Below, piece by piece: positions 28,617 to 39,256 of a stretch of DNA of 64,000 nucleotides (position 1 is the stretch's first letter; each line of letters starts with the position of its first letter). This stretch comes from Pantoea sp. Aalb (GTDB lineage: Bacteria; Pseudomonadota; Gammaproteobacteria; Enterobacterales; Enterobacteriaceae): the NCBI RefSeq assembly GCF_009829985.1, contig NZ_SZZU01000002.1, forward strand, positions 124,001-188,000, in the 5' to 3' direction. Below the pieces are notes generated by a model. The model made no database searches. It worked only from the letters and a program-made list of their open reading frames with translations, and was not told the origin of the DNA. Position numbers and translations under genes: made by a program.

Positions 28617-29549
28617 ATGCATAATACATTAAATTATAAACATGATTATTCTTTAGTGTCTAACGCTTTTGGTTTTATGCGTTTTCCAATTAATTTTCAA
28701 CCGTATAAAAGTAAAGCCGATTGGGTCATAACTGGTGTAGCTTTTGATGCTACTACTTCAGGAAGACCTGGTAGTCGATTTGGACCAAGTGCTATTCGTC
28801 AAATTTCTACTAATCTTGCTTGGGAACAATGTCGTTGGCCGTGGAATTTTAATTTGCGTCATTATATGAATATAATAGATTGTGGCGACTTAGTTTATAA
28901 TATCGGTGATATACAAGATTTATCTAATAAATTAGAAAAACATGCTGAAAGACTTATATTGAATGGTAAGCATATGTTAACTTTTGGTGGTGATCATTAC
29001 ATCACTTTACCTTTATTACGAGCACATGCAAAAAAATTTGGCAAAATGGCATTAATACACTTTGATGCTCATGCAGATACTTACTCTAATTCTACTAATG
29101 AGATAACATTTGATCATGGCACAATGTTTTATACAGCGCCAAGAGAAGGATTGATTGATCCGCATCACTCGATACAAATAGGGATCCGAACTGAATTTGA
29201 TAAAAATTTAGGATTTAATGTGTTAGATGCATTAGAGGCAAATAACCGCAGTGTAGATAATATCTTATCTGAATTAAAATGTACAGTAAGTAATTTACCA
29301 GTATATTTAACATTCGATATTGATTGTATCGATCCAGCATATGCACCAGGTACTGGAACTCCTGTTATAGGGGGATTAACTAATAATAAGGTTATTAATA
29401 TTATTCGTGGTATGCAAGGTATGAATATTATAGGAATGGATATTGTTGAAGTGGCACCAGCTTACGATCATAGTAATTTAACATCCTTAACAGCTGCTAC
29501 GTTAGCATTAGATATGCTATATGTTCAAGCTGTAAAAAAAATCGCATAA
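28617..29549 (+). CDS. speB: Agmatinase
   Basis: Binuclear manganese ureohydrolase splitting agmatine to putrescine and urea. From ATG 28617 the product is 310 residues (E. coli 306), beginning MHNTLNYKHDYSLVSNAFG, which aligns with the E. coli start. An upstream extension of the frame to 28488 is spurious. The metal-ligand motifs GGDHY, FDAHADTY and FDIDCIDPAYAPGTGTP are present, as is HGTMFYTAPREGLID. A small insertion (STNEIT) follows DTY. Together with speA it gives a complete arginine-to-putrescine route. Confidence 0.96.
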   Translation: MHNTLNYKHDYSLVSNAFGFMRFPINFQPYKSKADWVITGVAFDATTSGRPGSRFGPSAIRQISTNLAWEQCRWPWNFNLRHYMNIIDCGDLVYNIGDIQDLSNKLEKHAERLILNGKHMLTFGGDHYITLPLLRAHAKKFGKMALIHFDAHADTYSNSTNEITFDHGTMFYTAPREGLIDPHHSIQIGIRTEFDKNLGFNVLDALEANNRSVDNILSELKCTVSNLPVYLTFDIDCIDPAYAPGTGTPVIGGLTNNKVINIIRGMQGMNIIGMDIVEVAPAYDHSNLTSLTAATLALDMLYVQAVKKIA

Positions 29550-30061
29550 TTTTTATTGATTTTTAAAATAAAATTTTTAAAAAATATTTACCACAATTTA
29601 AATAATAATATTCTCTATAATTTTAGATATTTATATTGATTTATATAGATTAAAAATTTTATCTATATAAAATATAGTTATTTAATCAAATCAAATGATA
29701 TTAATAAATTATATTTACTCCTTTTTAATTTATAAAATTTAAGTATGATTATTATCATCATTTAATTTTTAAAACTATTATTCATTAATATTTCTTTATT
29801 TTATATTTTTTATTTTAATATAATAGTTAAAAATAATAGATAAAAATAAATGAATTATTTTAACATTAGTTAAATTAGCTATTAAATTCTTAAAAGTTCT
29901 TCTATAACATGGAAGATATACTTAAAATTTAGTATTTATTAACTGATTTTTAAATTTAATTAATATTTTGCGTTTATTATAAATTAATATACATATTTAA
30001 TATTTAACAATTATCATAAGTTCAATATTATAAAGTATTAGTTTCTATTTTGGAGTAAAAA
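29550..30061. other. Gene-free spacer before tktA
   Basis: 512 bases of AT-rich DNA. In E. coli loiP (yggG) lies between speB and tktA; no fragment is recognisable. TTTGGAG, 7 bases before the tktA ATG, is its ribosome-binding site. Confidence 0.5.
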
Positions 30062-32053
30062 ATGCTCTCACGTAAAGAGCTTGCCAACGCTATACGTGCG
30101 TTGAGTATTGATGCAATACAAAAAGCTAACTCAGGACATCCTGGTGTTCCTATGGGTATGGCAGATATAGCTGAAGTTTTATGGCGTAATTTTCTCAACC
30201 ATAATCCAACTAATCCAATGTGGATTAACCGAGATCGATTTATTTTATCTAATGGCCATGGATCGATGTTGCTTTATAGCTTGCTTCATTTAACTGGTTA
30301 TAGTTTAACAATTGATGATTTAAAAGAATTTCGACAATTACATTCTAAAACTCCAGGTCATCCAGAATATGGTTATACTCCTGGTGTAGAAACTACAACT
30401 GGACCACTAGGACAGGGTGTTGCTAATGCTGTTGGTTTTGCTATTGCTGAACGTACACTTGCAGCTCAGTTTAATCGTCCAGGTTATGAGATTATAGACC
30501 ATTATACATATGTTTTCATGGGTGATGGTTGTATGATGGAAGGGATATCACATGAAGTATGCTCTATTGCGGGCACCTTGAAATTAAATAAATTAATTGC
30601 TTTTTATGATGATAACGGTATATCTATTGATGGGCATATTAAAGGTTGGTTTACCGAGGATACTGCTAAACGTTTTGAAGCTTACGGTTGGCATGTTATA
30701 CGTGATATCGACGGACATGATCCTTGTGCTATTGAACAATCAATTAAAAAAGCGAAAGCGATTTTTGATAAACCTACTTTACTTATATGTAAAACCATTA
30801 TCGGGTTTGGTTCTCCTAATAAAGCTGGTACGCATTATGTGCACGGTACACCGTTAGGGGAAGAAGAAGTTACTCTTACACGTAAAAAATTAAAATGGAA
30901 TTATGCACCATTTGAAATTCCTTCTAATATTTATGAACAATGGGATGCAAAAAAGATTGGTAAAGAGAAAGAAGCAATATGGAATAATAAATTTGATGCC
31001 TATTTTAAAAAATATCCAGAATTGTCTATAAATTTTAAACGTCGAATTCAAAAAAAATTACCAGCTAATTGGTTAATGCAATCAAAAAAAAATATTTATC
31101 AATTACAAATGAATCCATTAGACATTGCTAGCCGTAAAGCTTCGCAAAATACTATTGAAACTTTTGGTAATATTTTACCAGAATTAATAGGGGGTTCTGC
31201 TGATTTAGCACCTAGTAACTTGACTATGTGGTCTGGTTCTAGGCCAATAAATAAATACATAGATGGTAATTATATTCACTATGGAGTACGTGAATTTGGT
31301 ATGACTGCTATTGCTAATGGTATTGCTTTACATGGTGGCTTCTTACCATATACTTCAACTTTTTTAGTTTTTGTAGAATACGCGCGTAATGCAGTGCGTA
31401 TGGCAGCATTAATGAAAATTCGTCAAATTATGATTTATACTCATGATTCTATAGGTTTAGGTGAAGATGGACCAACTCACCAACCAATTGAACAGATAGC
31501 TAGTTTACGTATTACTCCAAATATTAGTCTCTGGCGTCCATGTGATCAAGTTGAGTGTGCAGTGGCATGGAAATACGCTATTGAACGTCTAGATGGTCCA
31601 TCAATATTGATCCTTTCTCGTCAAAATTTAGTACAGCAAGATCGTACTTCTAACCAATTAGAAAATATAAAACGTGGTGGTTACATATTAAAAAATGATG
31701 AAGATAAACTTGATTTAATTCTAATTGCTACTGGATCAGAAGTAGCATTAGCTATTGATGCTTATCATCAATTGACTAATGAAGGCTATAAAGTAAGAGT
31801 AGTGTCTATGCCATCTACTGATGTATTCGATAAACAAGATATATTATATCGTGAATCAGTTTTACCGAAATCTCTTACAGCACGGGTAGCTATTGAGGCT
31901 GGTATTTCAGATTATTGGTTAAAATATACTGGTTTAAAAGGTGCAATAGTTGGGATGACTACTTTTGGAGAATCAGCACCGACTGATAAACTATTTAAGA
32001 AATTTGGTTTTACTGTAGATAATATAGTGGCTACAGCAAAAGCTATTTTATAG
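30062..32053 (+). CDS. tktA: Transketolase
   Basis: Thiamine-diphosphate enzyme moving two-carbon units in the pentose phosphate pathway; also makes the erythrose 4-phosphate used by epd and the shikimate route. The 663 residues equal E. coli TktA. His26 (SGHPGVPMG), the GHGSMLLYSLLHLTGY block, the ThDP-binding GDGCMMEG with its following Asn, and the DSIGLGEDGPTHQPIE catalytic block are intact. Stop is TAG. Upstream of epd-pgk-fbaA in the same direction, matching E. coli order after loss of several genes. Confidence 0.97.
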   Translation: MLSRKELANAIRALSIDAIQKANSGHPGVPMGMADIAEVLWRNFLNHNPTNPMWINRDRFILSNGHGSMLLYSLLHLTGYSLTIDDLKEFRQLHSKTPGHPEYGYTPGVETTTGPLGQGVANAVGFAIAERTLAAQFNRPGYEIIDHYTYVFMGDGCMMEGISHEVCSIAGTLKLNKLIAFYDDNGISIDGHIKGWFTEDTAKRFEAYGWHVIRDIDGHDPCAIEQSIKKAKAIFDKPTLLICKTIIGFGSPNKAGTHYVHGTPLGEEEVTLTRKKLKWNYAPFEIPSNIYEQWDAKKIGKEKEAIWNNKFDAYFKKYPELSINFKRRIQKKLPANWLMQSKKNIYQLQMNPLDIASRKASQNTIETFGNILPELIGGSADLAPSNLTMWSGSRPINKYIDGNYIHYGVREFGMTAIANGIALHGGFLPYTSTFLVFVEYARNAVRMAALMKIRQIMIYTHDSIGLGEDGPTHQPIEQIASLRITPNISLWRPCDQVECAVAWKYAIERLDGPSILILSRQNLVQQDRTSNQLENIKRGGYILKNDEDKLDLILIATGSEVALAIDAYHQLTNEGYKVRVVSMPSTDVFDKQDILYRESVLPKSLTARVAIEAGISDYWLKYTGLKGAIVGMTTFGESAPTDKLFKKFGFTVDNIVATAKAIL

Positions 32054-32347
32054 TCATTTTAATAAATCTTATAGCGATAGTAATAGGTAAAATATTTTTT
32101 AAAAAAAAATAAATGCAAAAATATATAAAAGATATTCCATAATATTTATTATATACCTCTTGTTTTAAAATAAGGAATAATATTTTTTACTTTAATGTTT
32201 TAATATAATCAATAAAATTGACGTTATTAAACATCTTTATTTATGAAATTTTATTCATACATTTTTATACGAAAATTTTCTGTACAAAATTGTATGAAAC
32301 GTTCAGGCTATCTTCATGTTTCTTTAGAAAGGTTATTAAAGATAAAA

Positions 32348-33367
32348 ATGGCCGTTCGTATTGCAATTAATGGTTTTGGTCGAATTGGACGTAATGTATT
32401 ACGTGCATTATATGAAATAAATCGTAAAAGTGTAATTAACATTGTTGCTATTAATGAATTAGCAAAAACTATAGATATGGTACATTTGCTAAAGTACGAT
32501 ACCAGTCATGGTCGTTTCTCTTGGAATGTATATCAAAAACATGATCAATTATTTATTGGTAACGATATTATACGTATTTTACATATATCTGATATTGACT
32601 TATTGCCATGGAAAGAGCTAAATATCGATATTGTACTAGATTGTACTGGTGTATATGGTAGTCGTGCAGATGGCGAAAAACATTTACAAGTCGGAGCAAA
32701 AAAGGTATTATTTTCTCATCCTGGCGAACAAGATCTTGATGCCATAGTAATATTTGGCGTGAATGAACAATATCTTAAAAAAACTGATCGACTTGTTTCT
32801 AACGCTTCTTGTACTACTAATTGTATTATCCCAATACTCAAGTTGCTAGATGATGCTTTTATAATTGATGCAGGAACAATTACTACTATTCATTCAACAA
32901 TGCATGATCAACAAGTCATTGACTCATATCATAATGATTTACGTCGAGCTCGTGCTGCTAGTCAATCAATTATTCCCGTTGATACTCGTCTTGCCTTAGG
33001 TATTGCACGTATTTTCCCTAAATTTCATGATCGATTTCAAGCCATTGCTTTAAGAGTACCTACTATAAATGTAACAGCTATTGATTTAAGTGTTTTAGTT
33101 CGTAGTTCTTTACTAGCTTATGAAATTAATACTTTATTAAAAAAAGCTTCAGAAAAGGAATTTTTTGGTATAGTTGATTACACAGAATTACCATTAGTTT
33201 CAATAGATTTTAATCATAATCCACATAGTGCTATTGTAGATGGTACTCAAACAAGAGTTAGTGGTAAGCACCTTATTAAACTTTTAGTTTGGTGTGATAA
33301 TGAATGGGGTTTTGCTAACCGTATGATTGATACTACTTTAGCAATGGCTGCAATTGGTTTTATGTAA
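32348..33367 (+). CDS. epd: D-erythrose-4-phosphate dehydrogenase
   Basis: NAD-dependent oxidation of erythrose 4-phosphate to 4-phosphoerythronate, first step of the DXP-dependent vitamin B6 pathway. From ATG 32348 the product is 339 residues, the E. coli length, starting MAVRIAINGFGRIGRN. The catalytic Cys155 lies in SNASCTTNC, as in E. coli Epd. Distinction from gapA rests on residues such as HDQQVIDSYH and the RRARAASQSIIPVDT block, typical of Epd. Heads the epd-pgk-fbaA cluster with a 45-base gap to pgk. The frame is open 35 codons further upstream but without family similarity. Confidence 0.96.
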   Translation: MAVRIAINGFGRIGRNVLRALYEINRKSVINIVAINELAKTIDMVHLLKYDTSHGRFSWNVYQKHDQLFIGNDIIRILHISDIDLLPWKELNIDIVLDCTGVYGSRADGEKHLQVGAKKVLFSHPGEQDLDAIVIFGVNEQYLKKTDRLVSNASCTTNCIIPILKLLDDAFIIDAGTITTIHSTMHDQQVIDSYHNDLRRARAASQSIIPVDTRLALGIARIFPKFHDRFQAIALRVPTINVTAIDLSVLVRSSLLAYEINTLLKKASEKEFFGIVDYTELPLVSIDFNHNPHSAIVDGTQTRVSGKHLIKLLVWCDNEWGFANRMIDTTLAMAAIGFM

Positions 33368-33412
33368 ATTTTTTTCACATAAAAGAATTAGCAACATAAA
33401 AAGAGGTTTATT

Positions 33413-34582
33413 ATGTCTTTAATTAGAATGACTGATTTAAATCTTTTTAATAAACGCATTTTAATTCGATCAGATCTCAATGTTCCGATAAAAAATGGAA
33501 TAGTCATGTCTGATGCACGTATTCGTGCATCTCTTCCAACTATTGAATTAGCTTTGTACAATGGTGCAAGAGTAATGATTGCTTCTCATTTAGGTCGTCC
33601 TATTGAAGGTCAATATAACAAAGAATTTTCTCTTTTACCAATTCTTAATTATATAAAAAAAAATAATAAATTCAATGGAATTAAAATACATTTAGTACAG
33701 AATTACCTTAATGGCATTGAAATAAATGCTGGTGAATTAATATTACTAGAAAATGTTCGTTTTAATAAAGGAGAAAAGCATAATGACGATGCTTTATCAA
33801 AAAAATATGCATCATTATGCGATATTTTTGTTATGGATGCATTTGGTGCTGCGCACCGTAAACAAGCTTCAACTTATGGTGTAGGGGAATTTTCTTCTAT
33901 TTCCTGTGCAGGCCCTTTACTTTTTAATGAATTGAATACCTTAAGTAAAATTATGAGTAATCCAAAACGTCCATTAGTAGCTGTAATAGGTGGCTCTAAA
34001 ATTTCAACTAAGTTTAGTGTGCTACAATCATTAGCAAAAATTGCTGATACGATTATTGTTGGTGGTGGTATTGCGAATACCTTTATAGCTATCGATAATA
34101 GTATTGGTCAATCTTTATATGAACCAAACTTTGTTAATGATGCTAAAATATTACGTGATCAATATAATATTCAAGTACCTAGTTATGTTCGGGTAAGTAC
34201 AAAATCTTCTAAAATTTTATCAGTTACTTCAAAAAAAGTTAATGAGATAAAAGATAATGAAGAAATAATGGATTTCGGCGATGAAACTGCTTATAAAATG
34301 GCAGAAATATTGAAAGAAGCTAAAACTATACTTTGGAGCGGACCAGTTGGAGTTTTTGAATTACCAGATTTTCGTGAAGGAACAAAAATTATTGCAGAAG
34401 CTATTGCACAAAGTGATGCTTATTCTATCGTAGGTGGAGGCGATACTTTAGCAGCTGTAGATTTATTTGATATTAAAGAGAATATTTCCTATATATCTAC
34501 TGGAGGTGGTGCATTTCTTAAATTTATAGAAGGGGAAAAACTACCAGTAGTAACTATGTTAGAAGGGCGCATAAAAAAATAA
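33413..34582 (+). CDS. pgk: Phosphoglycerate kinase
   Basis: Glycolytic ATP-forming step between 1,3-bisphosphoglycerate and 3-phosphoglycerate. The 389 residues match E. coli Pgk (387): SDLNVPIKNG, SHLGRP, ENVRF near 112-116, VMDAFGAAHR, VIGGSKISTK, LWSGPVGVFE and the GGGDTLAA loop are all kept. A run of nine A residues near 33655-33663 encodes the lysine-rich KKNNK loop and could cause slippage. AGAGG lies before the ATG. Middle gene of epd-pgk-fbaA. Confidence 0.97.
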   Translation: MSLIRMTDLNLFNKRILIRSDLNVPIKNGIVMSDARIRASLPTIELALYNGARVMIASHLGRPIEGQYNKEFSLLPILNYIKKNNKFNGIKIHLVQNYLNGIEINAGELILLENVRFNKGEKHNDDALSKKYASLCDIFVMDAFGAAHRKQASTYGVGEFSSISCAGPLLFNELNTLSKIMSNPKRPLVAVIGGSKISTKFSVLQSLAKIADTIIVGGGIANTFIAIDNSIGQSLYEPNFVNDAKILRDQYNIQVPSYVRVSTKSSKILSVTSKKVNEIKDNEEIMDFGDETAYKMAEILKEAKTILWSGPVGVFELPDFREGTKIIAEAIAQSDAYSIVGGGDTLAAVDLFDIKENISYISTGGGAFLKFIEGEKLPVVTMLEGRIKK

Positions 34583-34671
34583 ACAATAAAAAATGATGCT
34601 CGTTATAAGCTATTAAGAGTTAAAATGTATCTAAATTTAATTTTTAGTGTGAATAGTTAAGGTTAAATTAT

Positions 34672-35751
34672 ATGTCTAAAGTGTTTGATTTTTTAAAGCC
34701 AGGTGTTATCACTGGAGAAGGAGTTCAAAAAATATTTCAAATAGCAAAAGAAAATAAATTTGCTTTACCAGCAATTAATTGTATTGGTACTGATTCAATT
34801 AACGCTGCGTTAGAAACTGCAGCTAAGGTTAAGGCACCACTTGTTATTCAGTTTTCTAATGGCGGTTCAATCTTTATTTCTGGGCAAGGGTTGAAAAATA
34901 ATAAAAACCAAAGTGCAGCTATTTGGGGATCCATTTCTGGTGCAAATCATGTTCACTTAATGGCAGAAAAATATGGTGTACCAGTTATTCTACATACAGA
35001 TCATTGTGATAACAAATTATTACCTTGGGTAGATGGATTATTAACGATAGGTGAAGATTACTTTAAGAAAAATGGAAAACCTCTTTTTTCTTCGCATATG
35101 ATTGATTTATCTAAAATGCCATTAAAAGAAAATATCGAAATTTGTAGCCAATATTTAGCACGTATGAGTGCGATAGAAATGACTTTAGAAATTGAATTAG
35201 GAGTAACTGGTGGAGAAGAGGATGGAATAGATAATAGTCATGTTCATTCTTCTGAATTATATAGCAGGGTAGAAGATGTTGATTATGCTTACACTAATTT
35301 AAGTAAGATCAGTAATCGTTTCATCATTGCTGTTTCTTTTGGTAATGTACATGGAGTTTATAAAATAGGTAATGTAAAGTTAACTCCTCATATTTTGCAT
35401 GATGCTCAAAAATATGTATGTAAAAAACACAGTTTACCATATAATACTTTAAGTTTCGTTTTCCATGGTGGTTCTGGTTCTTCTGTATCAGAAATTCAAG
35501 AATCTATTAGCTATGGAGTAATCAAAATGAACATAGATACTGATACTCAGTGGGCAACTTGGGAAGGTTTATTAAAATATTATAAATCTAATAAACTTTA
35601 TTTACAAAGCCAACTAGGAAATCCGAATGGATTAGATCAACCAAATAAAAAATATTATGATCCTCGTATTTGGTTGCGTTCTGCACAATCTTCTATGATA
35701 ATGCGGTTAGAAAAAGCTTTTAGAGACCTAAATGCTATAAATGTATTATAG
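34672..35751 (+). CDS. fbaA: Class II fructose-bisphosphate aldolase
   Basis: Zinc-dependent cleavage of fructose 1,6-bisphosphate. The 359 residues equal the E. coli length. The HTDHC motif places catalytic Asp110 and zinc ligand His111; ELGVTGGEEDGIDNSH and FHGGSGSS are intact; the tail YDPRIWLRSAQSSM matches. Stop is TAG. Last gene of the epd-pgk-fbaA unit, followed at 25 bases by a terminator-like hairpin. Confidence 0.97.
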   Translation: MSKVFDFLKPGVITGEGVQKIFQIAKENKFALPAINCIGTDSINAALETAAKVKAPLVIQFSNGGSIFISGQGLKNNKNQSAAIWGSISGANHVHLMAEKYGVPVILHTDHCDNKLLPWVDGLLTIGEDYFKKNGKPLFSSHMIDLSKMPLKENIEICSQYLARMSAIEMTLEIELGVTGGEEDGIDNSHVHSSELYSRVEDVDYAYTNLSKISNRFIIAVSFGNVHGVYKIGNVKLTPHILHDAQKYVCKKHSLPYNTLSFVFHGGSGSSVSEIQESISYGVIKMNIDTDTQWATWEGLLKYYKSNKLYLQSQLGNPNGLDQPNKKYYDPRIWLRSAQSSMIMRLEKAFRDLNAINVL

Positions 35752-37063
35752 ATATTTTTTGTAAATAAAAAAATTAAATTATTTAATATTAATTAAATAA
35801 TTTTTATATGTACACTAGAACGTATATAAAATATATATATCATATTTTTTAAATATTGGTATAAATAAAAAGTTTATAAGTGAGCTGTTTAAAAATTAAT
35901 ATAGAAGATTTAAAAAACACTTAATAAATATATAATTAAATTACTATATCATATAGTAAACGTTATACAAAACAATAATTGTATTATTATTATAGAAATA
36001 ATTTGGATTCATATTATTTCACTGCTCCTAACATTTTTTATGTATATAATATGTATTTACTCTCTATTGTAATCACTTTTTTATCTATTTTATTTATTTT
36101 AGTACATTATATATATTTCTTCTACTATCTTAGTTCCATTACTTTGGAATTAAAACTAATTTATTTATTATTGTTTTAGTATCTCTGCTATATCTATAGG
36201 ATATTAAATTAGTATAATAAAACTTTAAATTTGCATGAAGCATGATAGTATCATTTTTTATATATGTTTTATATATACTCGTGAGTAGTAAATATCGATT
36301 TATATTATTGAATAATCTTGGAATATATGACTTTTATTATTTATAATAAAAGTAAAAATAAAAGTCAGTTAAATATTAATAATTATCAAGTGAAAATATA
36401 ATACATAATAATACTTATTAAGGAAAATAAATTTAAATGTCAGAATATTTAAATAAAAATTTAATTTTTATTGAATAGTTAAAATACTATAATAATCATT
36501 ATTATAATTCTATATAAAGATAGAATAAATTAATTAGATATATTAAACTATAAACTTATCATATTAGGAGTATTTAATTTATTGAAAATATCTTTTACTT
36601 AATATGTAAATAATTTACAGGATAAACATCCTGATAAATAGATATTTAAATTTCATATTTAACCAAATCAAATAATAAAATATTTATTTTAAAAAAAAAA
36701 TTACTTATCTTTTAAGTTATAGGTTACTTGAATTAATAATTACTTACTAAGTATTCATGTTATTAGTTATACTTTATATTTAATTTTTAAATTAAGAATT
36801 TATAAATATTTATTTAAAGAATCGCTCAACAATTATTGAATCTATTACCCAAAGCATTCGATAATTTAGGTATCTCATCTTTTTTACTCTCTTTTTTTTA
36901 TAGTAGAGTTATTATGTTATAAACCTATAATAATCATACTATTATAATTTTACATCTAACAATCTTATTTTGTTTTTTTATTTATCAAAATAGCAATGAT
37001 ATTTTTGATGTTTTTTTCTTGTATATTATGTGTAATAAAATATGATAATAGGTTGTAAATTAT
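35752..37063. other. 1.3-kb gene desert where mscS, argO and argP would lie
   Basis: The longest gene-free stretch in the window. In E. coli mscS, argO and argP fill this place. A hydrophobic 66-codon frame at 35979-36179 matches nothing I know and is probably chance. A short plus-strand fragment near 36832-36880 reads LLNLLPKAFDNLGIS, similar to the C-terminal helix of MscS (a KRxFDxxGISFP block), and may be the last trace of mscS. Confidence 0.5.
35776..35805 (+). terminator. AT-only intrinsic terminator after fbaA
   Basis: A 12-bp stem (35776-35787 with 35792-35803) closes on ATTA and runs into five T residues (35801-35805). It sits 25 bases past the fbaA stop, as expected for the end of the epd-pgk-fbaA transcript, although the stem contains no G-C pair. 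Confidence 0.45.
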
Positions 37064-37732
37064 ATGAATCATGATGAACTAAAAAAAGCTGTTGGCTGGA
37101 AAGCCTTACATTATATAAAACCAAGTACAATTATTGGTATTGGTACTGGTTCTACTGTATCTCATTTTATTGATGCGCTGTATACAATCAAAGATAAAAT
37201 TGAAGGTACTGTATCTAGTTCACTATGTTCAACACAAAAATTAAAATCTCTAGGAATTCCGGTATTCAATTTAAATCAGGTTGATGAAGTTGCAGTATAT
37301 GTTGATGGAGCCGATGAAATTAATCCGCAAATGCAGATGATTAAAGGAGGTGGTGCCGCATTAACACGTGAAAAAATAGTTGCAGCTGTGGCTAAAAAAT
37401 TTATCTGTATTGTAGATTCTTCAAAAGAAGTAGGTGTATTAGGTAGTAGTGTCCCTTTACCAGTAGAAGTAATCCCTATGGCACGTGTTTATGTAGCACG
37501 TAGATTAATTCAACTAGGCGGTTTACCAGAATATCGGTTAAATGTGATTACTGATAATGGTAACATTATTTTAGATGTATATAATCTTTGTATTGTTGAT
37601 CCAATATTTTTAGAAAAAACCATTAATGAAATACCAGGTGTAGTTACTGTAGGTTTATTTGCTTCTCGTAGTGCAGATGTGGTTTTAATTGGTACTAAAA
37701 ATGGAGTAAAAACTATAGTTAAAAACAATTAA
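37064..37732 (+). CDS. rpiA: Ribose-5-phosphate isomerase A
   Basis: Interconverts ribose 5-phosphate and ribulose 5-phosphate; the latter is the RibB substrate. The 222 residues match E. coli RpiA (219). GTGSTVSHF binds phosphate; Asp81 and Asp84 (DGADE), Lys94 (KGGGAAL) and Glu103 (TREK) are in place. FPLPVEV of E. coli reads SVPLPVEV with a small insertion. AGG lies upstream of the ATG. Followed by serA as in E. coli, with the intervening genes absent. Confidence 0.96.
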   Translation: MNHDELKKAVGWKALHYIKPSTIIGIGTGSTVSHFIDALYTIKDKIEGTVSSSLCSTQKLKSLGIPVFNLNQVDEVAVYVDGADEINPQMQMIKGGGAALTREKIVAAVAKKFICIVDSSKEVGVLGSSVPLPVEVIPMARVYVARRLIQLGGLPEYRLNVITDNGNIILDVYNLCIVDPIFLEKTINEIPGVVTVGLFASRSADVVLIGTKNGVKTIVKNN

Positions 37733-37960
37733 TTACTTTTTTATTAAATCTACGCTGTTCATTATCATTATAAAATTATATGGATTATAAATATTTTTTG
37801 ATTTATTTAATAAATACAATTTTTAAAAATTTTATAAGTTATAGATTATTGATTTTAATATTTACTTATATTGTTATTCATTAATATGTAATTTTAAAGA
37901 TTACATTTATGTAAACTTATATTGTCTAATAATCTTTAATTCTAAAATCAGGTTAGATAA

Positions 37961-39199
37961 ATGGCTAAATTTTCATTAATAAAAAAAAAAATTAAATTTC
38001 TATTATTAGAAGGGGTACACTGTAGTACTCTAAATAATCTTCAATTAGCAGGATATACTAATATTGAATTTTATAAAAGTACATTAGATACAGATAAGCT
38101 TAAATATTCTATTAGTAATGCACATTTTATCGGGATTCGTTCCCGTACTCACTTGACTGAAGAAATATTTAAAGTAGCTAAGAAATTAATTGCAATAGGC
38201 TGTTTTTGCATTGGTACTAATCAAGTTAATTTAGATGTTGCAACAAAACTTGGTATTCCAGTATTTAATGCGCCATTTTCTAATACTCGTTCTGTAGCTG
38301 AATTAGTACTTGGAGAAATGTTACTAATGTTGCGTAATATCCCAGAAGCAAATGTTAAAGTCCATCGTGGTATTTGGAATAAATTATCAACTGGATCGTA
38401 TGAAGCACGTGGTAAAAAATTAGGTATTATTGGTTATGGACATATTGGTATTCAACTTGGAATATTAGCTGAAAGTTTAGGTATGCATGTATTTTTTTAT
38501 GATATTGAAAATAAATTACCAATTGGAAATGTTACTCAAGTAAAGAATCTTTCTGATTTGCTTAATATGAGTGATATTATAAGTTTACACGTACCAGAGA
38601 CTCCTTTAACTAAGAATATGATAGGTGCTAAAGAACTAGAACTAATGAAACCTAGTTCAATATTAATTAATGCTTCTCGTGGAACAATAATTGATATACA
38701 TGCACTTTGTAACGCTTTATCCAGTAAACATCTTTCTGGAGCTGCTATTGATGTATTCCCATTAGAACCAGCTACTAATCAAGATCGATTTTATTCACCA
38801 CTATGTCAATTCGATAATGTAATTTTGACGCCGCATATTGGAGGTTCAACACAAGAAGCTCAAGAGAATATTGGTCTAGAAGTATCTAGTAAGTTAATAA
38901 AATATTCTGATAATGGTTCTACACTATCAGCAGTTAATTTTCCAGAAGTTTCATTACCAATACATTGTCCTAATACTAGTCGCTTACTACATATTCATGA
39001 AAATCGTTTTGGAGTATTAACATCAATTAATCAAATATTTACTGAAAAAAAAATTAATATTTCTGCCCAATATTTACAAACTTCACATAAAATAGGATAT
39101 GTAGTAATTGATATTGATGCTAATGCAGATAGTGCAATTAAAGCTTTACATATTATAAAAAAGATTCCAGGAACTATTCGTGCTCGTTTACTCTATTAA
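37961..39199 (+). CDS. serA: D-3-phosphoglycerate dehydrogenase
   Basis: First step of serine synthesis, oxidising 3-phosphoglycerate (from pgk). The 412 residues match E. coli SerA (410). The nucleotide loop GYGHIG, catalytic Arg in NASRGT, Glu in PLEPAT and His in LTPHIGG are present. The C-terminal ACT domain keeps HIHEN and the Asn of NISAQYLQT, residues known to bind serine, so feedback inhibition is probably retained. An 11-A run at 37981-37991, five codons into the gene, encodes lysines and is prone to slippage. AGG lies before the ATG. Confidence 0.97.
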   Translation: MAKFSLIKKKIKFLLLEGVHCSTLNNLQLAGYTNIEFYKSTLDTDKLKYSISNAHFIGIRSRTHLTEEIFKVAKKLIAIGCFCIGTNQVNLDVATKLGIPVFNAPFSNTRSVAELVLGEMLLMLRNIPEANVKVHRGIWNKLSTGSYEARGKKLGIIGYGHIGIQLGILAESLGMHVFFYDIENKLPIGNVTQVKNLSDLLNMSDIISLHVPETPLTKNMIGAKELELMKPSSILINASRGTIIDIHALCNALSSKHLSGAAIDVFPLEPATNQDRFYSPLCQFDNVILTPHIGGSTQEAQENIGLEVSSKLIKYSDNGSTLSAVNFPEVSLPIHCPNTSRLLHIHENRFGVLTSINQIFTEKKINISAQYLQTSHKIGYVVIDIDANADSAIKALHIIKKIPGTIRARLLY

Positions 39200-39256
39200 A
39201 ATTTAATGTTACTTTTTAATTCTAAAAACATACTATTTTTCTTAGTAACTTTTATT

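Noticed and set aside
35979..36179. 66-codon hydrophobic frame between fbaA and rpiA
   Set aside because: Composition is what random AT-rich DNA gives (Tyr, Leu, Ile, Phe); no ribosome-binding site and no family similarity seen.
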